This document shows, in pieces, positions 9,716-20,411 of a stretch of DNA of 64,000 nt (position 1 is the first letter of the stretch; each line of letters starts with the position of its first letter). Source of the DNA: Humulus lupulus (lineage: Eukaryota; Streptophyta; Magnoliopsida; Rosales; Cannabaceae); NCBI RefSeq assembly GCF_963169125.1, contig NC_084802.1, positions 27,781,107-27,845,106 on the forward strand, in the 5' to 3' direction. Position numbers and translations under genes: made by a program. The notes beneath the pieces were generated by a model. It was not told the origin of the DNA. It saw only the letters and a program-made list of their open reading frames with translations, and ran no database searches.

Positions 9716-12139
9716 TGTAATGCCTCGAAATCCCTAATGAGGTTTAAGGGTTGGGTTAGTAGGCCGAGAGGGCCATAATTGATTTATTATGCCCTTAAAT
9801 GATTAAATGTATGTTTATGTGAATTATATTATAATATGATGTTAAAAGCATGCATGTGGGTCCACATTTCAACATAGGGGCATTTTGGTAATTTGGCCCG
9901 TTGAGGGCGTAATTATATATTTGTATGCATGTTGGTGAGCTATCGTTGAGGCCACATTATAATGTGGATTTGTTCAAGCTATTCGGCATGAGACGATCTT
10001 TGAATTCAAATTATCGGTTTGGTCATAACAGGTTTAAGTTCGGGGCGGGTCTCGGGGTGGTTTGATGATTAAAGCATTACCAAGAATAAAATGGTAATGG
10101 GATATGATTTTATTGGTATTTGAGAATAGCGGGAATTGGAGAGTGTTAATTATGATTAACGAGATAGGTGGAAAAGGACGGTTTTGCCCTTAGGGGTTGT
10201 TAAGAATGAATTAAGCATGAATGGTATTTTGGTCATTTGACCTAGGCTATATATAGGTTGAAGGCTGTAGAAATAGAACCAAAACAGAGCCTTGTTTCCT
10301 TCCTCATGATCCTCACCATCTCTTTTCTCCTTCCTTTGAATTTTGAAGCAAGTTTGAGGATTCAAACTTGGAGGTTGAAGCTTGAGGTCTTAGGCTAGTG
10401 TTCAGCCATTGAAGAGGTTTCAATTCAAGCTTAAGGTAAGGTTCTAGTTCCATTTTATAGTGCCTTACTCTGTTTATGTGCTGGTTTTAAGGTTTGGAGT
10501 TTTGATCATTGAAATGGGGAATTTGATGAAGTTTTGATTGGTGTAAAGCTTAGGTTTTGATGCTTGTATGGTGGATAAGTTGTGGTAATAGTTGGTGGCT
10601 TTGATTTATGATATTGGGAGAGTTTTAATGAGGTTTTGAAATGAGTTCGGAGGGGAAAAACAAGGGTTTTTGGCAGAGTTTCAGGTAGGGCCGCAGCTCT
10701 GTTCTTGAGCGTCGCAGCCCAAGCTCATTGAAGAGGAAAGGAAAAGTTGCTGGGTCGTTGGGCCGCGACACGGAGAAGGAGGGCCACGACCCGTGTTGGG
10801 GAAAGGATGTTTGACTGCTTCTAGTTGAGGAGGCGTGCCACGGCATGGTGAGGTAGGGTCGCGGCCCTTAGTGACATTTTGGCCAAAAGTGGGTTTTTGG
10901 CTTGAGGATTCAAACCTTAGGCCTCGGGATCGATCCTACTACCCGGTTTAGTAGGATTCGATGTCTCGGAGGCTAGATTTTGGTCTGGGAACCTTTGTTA
11001 TTCATTTTATTGATGGAATCCCGTAATTGGTTATGACCAGATGACCGTCAAGGAACTAAAAGGTTGATCGTTCTCAAGGGTCGTTCTTTTAATAATTCTC
11101 ACTCGAACCAGAGGTAAGAAAACTGCACCCCGTATATGACATGCATGGTTATTATTGAGGCATGTTGAGTGTTTAAATATGGACAGTGATTGCATATCAA
11201 ATGCTTAGCAAATCTTGCTTATTTGTGAATGGCACTGACTTATTAGTCAAGTTCGACAGCGGTACTGAGCACCGGTCGTATGTTACTGACCTAAGAGTCA
11301 GGAACGGCATAAGCGTCATGAACGCATAGCCGATAAAAGATTAGATCTAATTGACATCTACATTGAATGACTCATTATGAGCATTAATGTCGGACCGACC
11401 CCAAGTTCGATGAAAACTAAAAGCGCTTTCCTAGTTCTATGACTAGTGACTCAGAGCCAGGGCCAACGACCCAGGTGACCGTATCGTCATATGGGGTACG
11501 GAACCCACATTAGTGACTCTATGGTCACTCAGTTGGTTTACATTGGTGACTTGTTCATCAGTCACTTATCCTATTTAAGCTAGTGACTCGATCACTTATT
11601 TATAAAGGGTGTAGAATCTCACATTAGTGACTTACAACATCTGTCACTCATCAGTTTAGGACTACAAGTCCTGGATGATTATCATGCCATCGTTTGATAT
11701 TATTTACATGCAGTATTGAGTTTTCTTGTTGGGCTTTGGCTCATGGGTGTTATGTGGTGCAGGTAAAGGGAAAGAAAAGCTCACCCAACCTTGAGTGGAG
11801 AGCTTAGGTGGCGATGTGTACACATTGGCCGCTTGACCACCACGGCCAAAGAGTTCTCAGATGAACTAGGGGATTTACCCTATCTTTGCCGCTTAGGTCG
11901 GCAGGTTGTAAATTTTAAACTGTAATGACCATTTTGGATTGTAAATAACTTGTAAACGTTTTTATGGGCCCATGAACAATTTTATGTTTATATAAAATAT
12001 ATCATTTCCTTTTGATTGGTTTTTCACCTTAACCTATTAATAACACCTAGATGCACGTTTATAACCAAATAACTCGATTAGCGAGTTAAGCACGGTTCAA
12101 AGTTCACAGTAACTGTCTTAGAGTAACTAGGGCGTTACA
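9716..12139 (+). repeat. 5' LTR of chromovirus A1
   Basis: 2424 bp from TGTAATGCCTCG to GGGCGTTACA. The right border is fixed by the primer site three bases later. It contains CG-rich GGGCCGCGGC-like motifs at about 10685-10870 and many short AGTGAC/GTCACT inverted motifs at 11440-11660. The 3' LTR is found in two pieces (27284-27841, minus; 29297-30109, plus). Confidence 0.88.
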
Positions 12140-12142
12140 ACT

Positions 12143-12154
12143 TGGTATGAGAGC
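12143..12154 (+). other. primer binding site of A1 (tRNA-iMet type)
   Basis: TGGTATGAGAGC differs at one base from TGGTATCAGAGC, the usual plant site complementary to initiator tRNA-Met. It starts four bases after the LTR end. Confidence 0.85.
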
Positions 12155-12573
12155 GTGCCAAGGTTTAGGGTTCTTGTAGACTGGCTGGGCATGTACACTC
12201 GTCACTGAAGTCAAGCTCGACTCATGGTTTGGTAACTATTTCTATAGTTATATATTTAACTACTTAAATATATTATAAATGCTTTACCTGTATACATGAG
12301 ATACCTTGATAAGGTTGTGCCTTGAATACTGCATCATCAGCAAAAACGTGCTTATTAGTACTGATATTGCCAGAGCATGCTTATTAGTATTATTCATTGT
12401 GAACTATTATTTGATACATGTTAAATGCTAAATGCTATAATCATGTATCTATTTGTATGTTTGTATAACTGTGGAATATGATAGTTATTTGCTTGTTCTT
12501 GGACCGTGAGATGGCAAGAGGTTTAGTTATCACTACCTGACTGGCTGTATTGACTACTGCAGCATAGTATAAG

Positions 12574-14905
12574 TTGATAAGAATGATTCCAAGACAGCTA
12601 GATTCATCAGCTAGCCAGGGTGATCAAGGCCAGAATAATAATCAGGGTCAGGAAAATGACCAGAGTAAGATTCCACAGCCAGCTCCTGAGAACTGGCAGC
12701 AGTTATTTAATGAGCTGCAGGCTACAGTATTGAGGCAGGGAGAAGAACTCCGCCTCCTGAGACAACAGCAGGTTCCTGTAGTAGCCAGTGTATCTGAGGC
12801 ACCTCCTGTATCGGTGCCAACAGCTAAGTAGCTGCCTGAGGTTGGTAATAAATGGGAGCCTCTCTATGAAAGGTTCAGAAAGCAACAACCTCCAGTTTTT
12901 TAGGGCAGTCCAGATCTTGCTAAAGCTGAACAATGGATGAGCATGATTACCACCATCCTGGATTTCATGAGGGTGACTGGTAATGAGAGAGTGGCTTGTG
13001 CCATATATATGTTTCGGGAGGATGCCCAAATTTGGTGGGAGGTTATATCCTAGACCAGAAATATGAATGCCTTGAGTTGGGAAAAGTTTCGGACTCTGTT
13101 CAATGAAAAGTACTATAACGATGCCATCAGGGCAGCAAAAGCTGAGGAATTCATCAGATTACTTTAGGGAAGTTTGTCAGTGACTGAGTATGCTCTGAAG
13201 TTTGATCGATTGGCAAAGTTTTCCATGGAGCTGGTGCCCACTGATGGGACAAGAAGGGAGAGGTTTCTTCAAGGGCTACAACCTAGATTAGCCCGGGATG
13301 TTCGCATAACCACTGTGGCTGGGGTTACTACCTATGCACAGGTGGTTGAGAAGACACTCACAGCTGAGAGTGCAGAGAACAAGATATGGCGAGACAATGC
13401 ATCCAAAAAGGAGTTCAGGAGGACAGGTTCTCCATTTTTGGGTTCAGGTAGGGGTGGAGGCCCCAGTGATCAGAAGAGGAAGGTTCCTGACACCTTCCCA
13501 GCTCCAGGTCCTAATAGGCAATCCCGTGGTATTTCAATGGGCCTCCAGAGTGGTAGTGAGGCCTGGAAGACTTATCCTGAATGCCCTAGATGCAAGAGGC
13601 ATCATTTGGGAGAGTGTAGGGCAAGGGCCTGCTTTTTTTGTGGAGTAGTGGGTCATCTCAAGAAAGATTGCCCTAAGGCAAGAAAGGAAGAACTCAAGAA
13701 AGCAAACAGCTCGGCCCCAGCTCAAGTGTTTGCATTGACACAAGCAGAGGCAGAGGCTTCACCCTCAGTTGTTACAGGTCAGCTTCTTAGTGCTGGAACC
13801 CCTTACAATGTTTTGATTGATTCTGGTGCTACACATTCTTTTGTAGCTAGTAGAATTATTGATAGACTGTATAGACCATGTGATTATTATGTTGTGGGGT
13901 TTTTAACTTTATTACCCACTGGGGATTTGGTAGTATCCAGGAGATGGGGCAGATCTTTGCCAATGATAGTGGAGGGCAGAAAGTTGTCAGTGGATTTGAT
14001 AGAGTTCGTTATGACTGAGTTCGACATGATTCTTGGTATGGATTGGTTGGTGAAGCATGGGGCAACCCTTGATTGCAGAAGGAAGATGGTCACTTTTGAG
14101 CCTGAAGGTGAGGATCCTTTTGTGTTTTTTGGTACTGTGCATGGACCCCGCATACCTATGATTTCTGTATTAAGGGCTAGAGATCTATTGCAAGGAGGTT
14201 GCATTGGATTCTTAGCCAGTGTGGTTGACACCACTTAGGTCATGCCAGTGAGACCAGAAGATACCAGATTAGTTTGTGAATTCCTGGATGCGTTTCCAGA
14301 AGATTTTCCAGGGTTGCCGCCACACAGAGAAATAGAGTTTGTGATAGAACTGGCACCGGAGACGGAGCCCATGTCTAGAGCACCTTATAGAATGGCCCCA
14401 ACTGAGTTAAAAGAATTGAAAGTACAGTTGCAAGAGCTGTTTGATTTGGGTTCTATCAGACCTAGTTTCTCACCTTGGGGAGCACCAGTTTTGTTTGTAA
14501 AGAAGAAAGATGGTTATCTGAGGATGTGCATTGATTACAGAGAACTGAATAAGCTAATAATCAAGAACAAGTATCCTTTGCCAAGGATAGATGATCTATT
14601 TGATTAGTTGCAAGGTAAAAATGTATTCTCGAAGATCGACCTTCGTTCTGGTTATCATCAGTTAAGGGTCAAGTAGGGAGACATACCGAAGACTGCTTTT
14701 CGCACCAGGTAAGAGCATTATGAGTTCTTAGTCATATCTTTTGGATTGACTAATGCCCCAGCTGCTTTTATGGATCTGATGAACAGAGTGTTCAAGGATT
14801 ATCTGGACCAGTTTGTGATCGTCTTCATCGATGATATCCTGGTTTATTCTCAGTCAGAGTCAAAGCATGAACAGCATCTGAGATTGGTTCTACAGAGACT
14901 GAGGG
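12574..14905 (+). pseudogene. gag-pol of chromovirus A1, left part, broken by stops and an LTR insertion
   Basis: The polyprotein starts at ATG 12574 (MIPRQLDSSASQG). Gag keeps a CCHC zinc knuckle (CFFCGVVGHLKKDC, near 13631). Protease keeps LIDSGATHSF (near 13810). Reverse transcriptase reaches the FIDD catalytic motif (near 14830), then stops where LTR-B inserted after GAGGG (14901-14905). In-frame stops lie at 12829, 12901, 13051, 13165, 14236, 14605, 14674 and about 14710. Compared codon by codon with element C, five of these are CAG in C. The rest of pol is at 27878-28480 on the other strand, owing to an inversion. It cannot make a full polyprotein. The chromodomain in the separated part places it with the chromoviruses, probably Tekay/Del. 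Confidence 0.9.
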
Positions 14906-16190
14906 TGTAATGCCCCAAATTTCCTAATAAGGTTTAGGACCTTGATTAGGAGGCCGGGAGGGCCATAATTGATTTAATATGTTATAAAATGAATATATGC
15001 ATGTTAATGTGAATTATATTATTATATGATGATAAATGCATGCGTATGGGAGTATTTAAAATGATAAGGGCATTTTGGTAATTTGGCCTGTTGAGGGCAT
15101 ATTTTTAAATTGGGTGCATATTGTAATATGTGAATGAGATCTCATTATTATGGAGATATATTCGAGCTATGCGGCATGAGACGGTCATATATAATGAGTT
15201 AGCGGTTTTATCATAACGGGGTCAATTTTGGGGTAATAGAAATGTTATTTGGTGATAGATTGGGAATATTTGAGATCAGGGTGAAATTCTAGAAGTTTTG
15301 ACTATAGTGTCCCCGGGGGTGTTTTCGGGACCCCGAGCACTAGGTTTTATTTAAGGTTACTTAAGCTTGAAGTAGTTTGACAGATAAGAACGTATGTTAG
15401 AAACTTCTCGTTCTCTCTCAAAACAGTCCGTTTTACCGTTTGAACCTTTTTGAGGAAATCTTGAGTTCTAGGAGTCGGAATCAAGCGAGGGTCGAGGCGT
15501 AGTGATCCTAGGAAATATTAGAAGCTTCTTAACCGAAGGATTTGACGAGAAACAACCCAATCGAAGGTAATCTAAGTTTGAAGTTTTAAGTTTTTAAAGT
15601 TTTGAAGCTTAGAATTGGACTTTGTTAATTTTTGAGTTTTTGGTCGGTTTGAGCTTTGGGTTTTGAAGGTTTTGGAGTATTGGGAAGCTTGGGAACTTTG
15701 ATTTGATGATTGGGGAATGTTTGGGTATGTTTTTGGAGGATTTGGAGTGTTTAAAACGCGTTTGAGAATGGCCCAGGGTTGGGGGCCGCGGCCCTGTTCT
15801 TGTGCGCCGCGGCCCTAGTTTGAAGAAGCAGGTGTCAGGAAGTGAGCCTTGCTGGGCGCCGCGGCCCTTGCCTCAGAGAACCCTGGGGGCCGCGGCCCAA
15901 GGTGCTAGGGCCGCAGCCCTTGCCCTGTTTTCGCCCCGTTTGCTCGTTTTGACCCCGGGAACTTAGTTATGGGCCTCGGGAGTGTCCCTACTACTTGGAT
16001 TAGTTTGGATTGATCTCTTGGGGGCTAGATATTGGTGTGGAACCTTTGATTATCATGTTATTAATGGTGTTCCATATATGGTTATGATTAGGTGACCGCT
16101 AAGGACTTAAAGGTTGATCGTTCTCAAGGATCGTTCTTATATTGGTACTAGCTCGAATCTGAGGTAAGAAAACTGCACCCTGTGTATATG

Positions 16191-16320
16191 TGACATGCAT
16201 GGCTATTATGGATGCATGTTGGTTGATTATTGAGCATGACATGCATGGCTATTATGATGCATGTTGATTGGCTATTGAGTATGACATGCATGGCTATGAT
16301 TGATGCATGTTGGACGTTTA
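16191..16320 (+). repeat. 45/46-bp tandem repeats in LTR-B
   Basis: Three units start at 16191, 16237 and 16282, each beginning TGACATGCATGGCTAT and containing GATGCATGTTG. Confidence 0.9.
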
Positions 16321-16830
16321 AATGTAAACATTGTTAGCATAATGAATGCTTGGCAAATCTTGCCCATTTGCATATGACTGTTGTTGAGGCATGCTAGATA
16401 ATTAAGTGTGATGCATGTAAGGCACGTGAAACATGTGATAGGGCATGCCATGAATGATGAATATGAGATTGGTCAGAGCTTGAGTCTCTGAGTTTGTGCA
16501 TGATCATGGCTGTGCTAGAAACTGTTTAGTAAGCATGCTGAATGCCCTATTCTTGGATAATTGGCATATGATACATATTGATAGCATTGCTTACTTGTGT
16601 ATGGACTGAATACAGAATCGACAAAAGTGTTAGTATCAGCTGTGAGGCTGTGAATTATTTGTCAGGCTCGGCAGTGTTACTGGACACAGGTCAGGAAGCG
16701 CTGACTTACTTCTCAGAACGGCCTTAGCGTGAATCACGCAAGCCAACAGAGATTAGATCTAATCGATTACTAGCATTTAATGACTCAAGGAGCATTAATG
16801 CCTGACCGACCCTGAGGGTCGATGAATAAA

Positions 16831-17085
16831 CAGAGCCTGAAGGCTAGTGGCTTACCTATCAGCCACTCTCTTGCTAGAAAACAGAGCTTGAAGGCTAGTG
16901 GCTTACCTATCAGCCACTCTCTTGCTAGAAAACAGAGCTTGAAGGCTAGTGGCTTACCTATCAGCCACTCTCTTGCTAGAAAACAGAGCTTGGAGGCTAG
17001 TGGCTTACCTAACAGCCACTCTCCTGCTAGAAAAGAGAGCTTGGAGGCTAGTGGCTTATGTAACAGCCACTCTCCCGCTAGAATC
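16831..17085 (+). repeat. 51-bp x 5 tandem repeat in LTR-B
   Basis: Units start at 16831, 16882, 16933, 16984 and 17035 with an exact 51-bp period. Each carries a CAGAGCTTGAAGGCTAGTGG core and the inverted pair AGTGGCT/AGCCACT, so each unit can fold into a hairpin. Because 51 is divisible by three, ORFs run through the array on both strands. They are by-products of the repeat, not genes. Confidence 0.93.
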
Positions 17086-17571
17086 ATGTGATGTGCACCC
17101 ATTGGTTTGAAAGCTTTATATTCAGTGTGATTATAATGATAATCATTTGATAATGTTTATGAAAAGTGTTATGTTTTCTTGCTGGGCTTCGGCTCACGGG
17201 TGCTATGTGGTGCAGGTAAAGGCAAGAGGAAGCTAGACCATCCTTGAGTTGGAGGGCTTAGGTGATGACGTGTACATATGCAGCTGCTCGACCGCCACGG
17301 TCGAGGTTTAAAGTGGAACTAGGGTTGAACCCTGTTTTGCCGCTTAGAACGGCCTGTTGTAAATATTTTCTATAATAAACTCTGAATTGTATTTTCGGGA
17401 TCCCAATGTATATGTTAAACGTTCTAGTGAAACGTTATATCTTAACCAAAATGTTTAATCCCTAAACCGCTAATCATACTTAGATCACGATTTTGGCCAA
17501 ATGACTCGATTAGCGAGTTTAGCACTATTTACAAGGTACACCGTAACGGTCCCAGGAGTTGGGGCGTTATA

Positions 17572-17721
17572 GGAACCATCGACCAGACTGGTCGCGGGTA
17601 AGACGGGCTTACCCTGCTTCTACTGTGTCTTCTGGTCGATACTCTAGCAGACACTTCCAGGTGTCAGCCACGTGTCCAGATATTACTTGCCACGTCACCA
17701 ATGCTAATTTATTGGATAACA
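17572..17721 (-). repeat. 3' LTR of T2, first 150 bp
   Basis: Nearly identical to 27134-27283 of the T2 5' LTR. It begins on the plus strand with GGAAC, the complement of the GTTCC that follows the Cassandra LTR at 28853. The two GTTCC copies form the Cassandra target duplication. Confidence 0.92.
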
Positions 17722-17735
17722 TTTGCCCCCCAAAG
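17722..17735 (-). other. polypurine tract of T2
   Basis: In element orientation this reads CTTTGGGGGGCAAA and abuts the TGTTATCC start of the 3' LTR. Confidence 0.85.
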
Positions 17736-17956
17736 TGTATTTACTACGAACAGTAAATAAACTTTTGGACGAACGACTCTTCGGTAACCCCACCTGACGT
17801 GTCAGAACCCTTCGTGTGTTCTTGAAAAAAGCAACCCACTTCTGTCTAATCATGTCTTTTCGGTTCCCCAGAAACGATTTCGACGGCCGTCCTGTTTCCC
17901 CATACTTTGAAAAAGGAAAACTAATGATTACACTTTTTTAATATCAGAGACAAACT

Positions 17957-17963
17957 TATATAA
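17957..17963 (+). promoter_or_regulatory. candidate TATA box for the T2 antisense ORF
   Basis: TATATAA is followed by about 170 bp of pyrimidine-rich leader. A consensus donor GGTAAGTTTT begins at 18136, and an acceptor CTGTTTGCAG ends at 18560, just before ATG 18567. The antisense ORF thus appears to have its own promoter and a 5'-UTR intron of about 425 bp. This comes from sequence consensus only. Confidence 0.5.
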
Positions 17964-18566
17964 GACCGTCGAAGCCTCCTCTTTCCTTTTACGCACGCCA
18001 TTGTCTTTGCAGAAAACCCTAAAAACCAGAGCTTTAAACTTCTCCGGAGACCGTTTTCTTGCACTTCCAAGACTCAGACCGTGGACTCCTTAATCTCCGA
18101 AGAACTTTCTTCCACCTCCACGATCACTCTTTTCGGTAAGTTTTCGACACCCCATGCTTCTAATTTCTCGTGGTGCATGCTTCTGATGGCGTACTATTTA
18201 AGTTTTTCCGTTTCTGGTTTAAGGTGCTTGTAGACAGAATGTTTTGTAGGTACAGTAGAGTCACGAGTTAGTTTAAAATCCAGGATCATGCTTTTTAGGA
18301 CGTAAAACCGAAGTAAAATTTCGATCTTTAAGCCAGTTGAAAAATAAATTTTTCCTGCCCTAAGGGGAGTTGAAAAAGCTTTTCCAGAAAAACTTTTTAC
18401 TTTCACCCTTTGATCCGTTTTTCAAACTGTTCGTGTAGAAAGATTTAGCTTTTTGTTAGAATGTTGTTGTATAAAAGCCTAACTTTTATACTCGACCAGC
18501 GTTATTCTAAAAAGCCTTTTAAAGCTCTATATCCTCACCTCCCCATTCTTCTGTTTGCAGACTTTA

Positions 18567-19706
18567 ATGCCAGATTTGTGGGGAGGTGAAAGACCCATCG
18601 ACAACGACCTTCTCGCCCAGCTGCTCGAGGGAGAAGAACATCCATCTGACCGTGTCCACGAGATTCCTTTCTCGCGATCCTCCTCCAGACCCCATTCTTC
18701 CTCTCCAATGGCCCGCTCCAAGTCTACTGGAAAGAAAAGACCTGAGTCCGAAAGCAACCCAAATTCTCATGCCCAGCCTGATTCGCAGGCTAGGGTTCCC
18801 TCGACCAGTGGTCGAGAAAATCTCGTTCCTGACCCTAATATCCAAACTAGGGCCCGCCCTCGCCATCGAAATCCGCCTGATGTCGAGTGGTATACTTCCC
18901 CAGCCAGTTCAGTGACCCCTCGAATGGTTGCTAACTGCTTCAGAAAATTCCCCCTTACTGGGGTAACCATTATACGTCCTACCGCAGACCAGAGGGCTAA
19001 CCTCCCAGGAGGTGCAAACAGCTCCTGGTCCCGGTATCATATTGAGGCGGGAGCTTACCTCCCTCTTCATCCCTTTTTGCTTTATCTACAGGCCTTGCTG
19101 TCTGCCACTACTGCTCGTACCCGAGCCCAGGCTTACCTCGAGCAAGCCAAGGCAAAGGCCATCAAGAGGTATCAGGTGAAGGCGGCCGAGGAGCTTTCTG
19201 CTGCTGAGGCTAGGCATGCCAAGGAGTTGGAGGCAATGGTCCGAGAGAGGGATGCGGCGGTGACTAAGCTGTCAGAGGCTGAAGCTGCGAAGAATGCAGC
19301 AGTCAAGTTGAGGCAGGAGTATCGAGATTTCAACCAAGCCCATCTTCGTGAAATCAAGCATTTGGGAGAGGTACTCAAGTCTAAGGATGAGGCTATTGTC
19401 ACTCTCGGGGGCAAGGTGAAGCAGTTGGAGCTTGACAACTCCAAGAATCTGGAAAAGTACAAGAGGACGACACTCCGATGTTTCTACAGTTTCTGGAAAC
19501 ATAATCAGGGTGTTGACTTTAGTTACCTTTCAGAGGAAGTCAGAACTGCTGAGTTGGCTCGATACGCTGCCCAACTGTCCGAAGAGGAGGCAAGAGCTGC
19601 AACCTCTGCCACTCCAAGCGTCGCTGGTGTGGAAGAAGAAGAAGTTGTCGAGGACGCGACTAACCAGGATGCTGCCCAGGACCCTCCGGCCCCGAATGCC
19701 TCTTAG
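18567..19706 (+). CDS. antisense ORF (aORF) of T2, coiled-coil protein with shortened gypsy-type domain
   Basis: An uninterrupted 379-codon ORF from ATG 18567 (MPDLWGGERP) to TAG 19706, opposing T2 pol. The N-terminal third is Ser/Pro/Arg-rich. The middle has RYHIEAGAYLPLHPFLLYLQ, which resembles the start of the PF04195 'gypsy type transposon' domain. The rest of that domain, visible in the T1 aORF, is missing here. Residues from about 200 to 300 form an Ala/Glu/Lys coiled coil. The C-terminus has FYSFWKHNQGVDFSYL, comparable to the FSFL patch of the T1 aORF, and an acidic tail. The function is unknown. It is the only long T2 frame without a stop codon, while gag and pol each have several. 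It ends about 700 bp from the convergent pol stop. Confidence 0.75.
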   Translation: MPDLWGGERPIDNDLLAQLLEGEEHPSDRVHEIPFSRSSSRPHSSSPMARSKSTGKKRPESESNPNSHAQPDSQARVPSTSGRENLVPDPNIQTRARPRHRNPPDVEWYTSPASSVTPRMVANCFRKFPLTGVTIIRPTADQRANLPGGANSSWSRYHIEAGAYLPLHPFLLYLQALLSATTARTRAQAYLEQAKAKAIKRYQVKAAEELSAAEARHAKELEAMVRERDAAVTKLSEAEAAKNAAVKLRQEYRDFNQAHLREIKHLGEVLKSKDEAIVTLGGKVKQLELDNSKNLEKYKRTTLRCFYSFWKHNQGVDFSYLSEEVRTAELARYAAQLSEEEARAATSATPSVAGVEEEEVVEDATNQDAAQDPPAPNAS

Positions 19707-20411
19707 AATTTTCTCTTATATTTTTTCTTTCTTTTTGGATATACGACCCACGGGTCGTGATGTAAAGACAATAGTTTCTTTTTTAAACTTTGCTGCACGG
19801 GCAGTAAATCTTTTTTTCTTTTACTTGAACAGTTACATCCAAGCAGCGATGCTTGCAGTGTAAAAGCTTAAATCTTGATGCTATAATATTTTTACTTATT
19901 ATAACATTTGTCCGAATGACCGAACTTAGCATAGTACTTTGGCATGATTTAACAAAACCTAAATTTTGAAAAAATACTCTAAGTACTGTAGCATGCTTTC
20001 ACTCATTTTGTTCATGTGTTTACATACCTTAAGAGTATGCTTTGCTATCGATGTGCCTTATATGCCCCCCAAGTGATCGAGGAGCTTTAGGTCCTTGGTC
20101 ACTTGCCTTGACCTTGGCCTGTTCGAACATTCCTGTTTGTGTAAAAAATGATACTTGTAATACAGCAAAACAACACACGTAATGAACAAATACTTGCAAA
20201 TGTAAATTCACAATGGTTGGCAAGAATGACTGGCTGCGCACAGTCCCTTATAATCTCGTATTAAAAATGGACTAAACATGTCTTTACGAGTGATTCTATA
20301 ATAGAACCTTACATATACGAGCAATTAGCCATATAACGCGGCTAATCCTCTTTGCAAAACTTGTAAAAAATTGAAAATCTTTACACAAGCCAGTCCTTTA
20401 AAAAGGACTGT

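Larger units (their letters stand above)
14906..17571 (+). mobile_element. solo LTR-B (chromovirus-type) inserted in A1 pol
   Basis: 2666 bp from TGTAATGCCCCAAATTTCC to GGGGCGTTATA. The terminal CA has become TA. The left flank GAGGG (14901-14905) recurs as CCCTC at 28476-28480, so both target copies exist but one now lies about 11 kb away in inverted orientation. The same family starts again at 63427. It contains GC-rich GGGCCGCGGC motifs (15776-15930) and two tandem arrays. Confidence 0.9.

Noticed and set aside
16785..17102. Repetitive ORFs on both strands (LFLAREWLIGKPLAFK-type repeats)
   Set aside because: They arise because a 51-bp tandem repeat is divisible by three. They lie inside an LTR and have no start context or homology.
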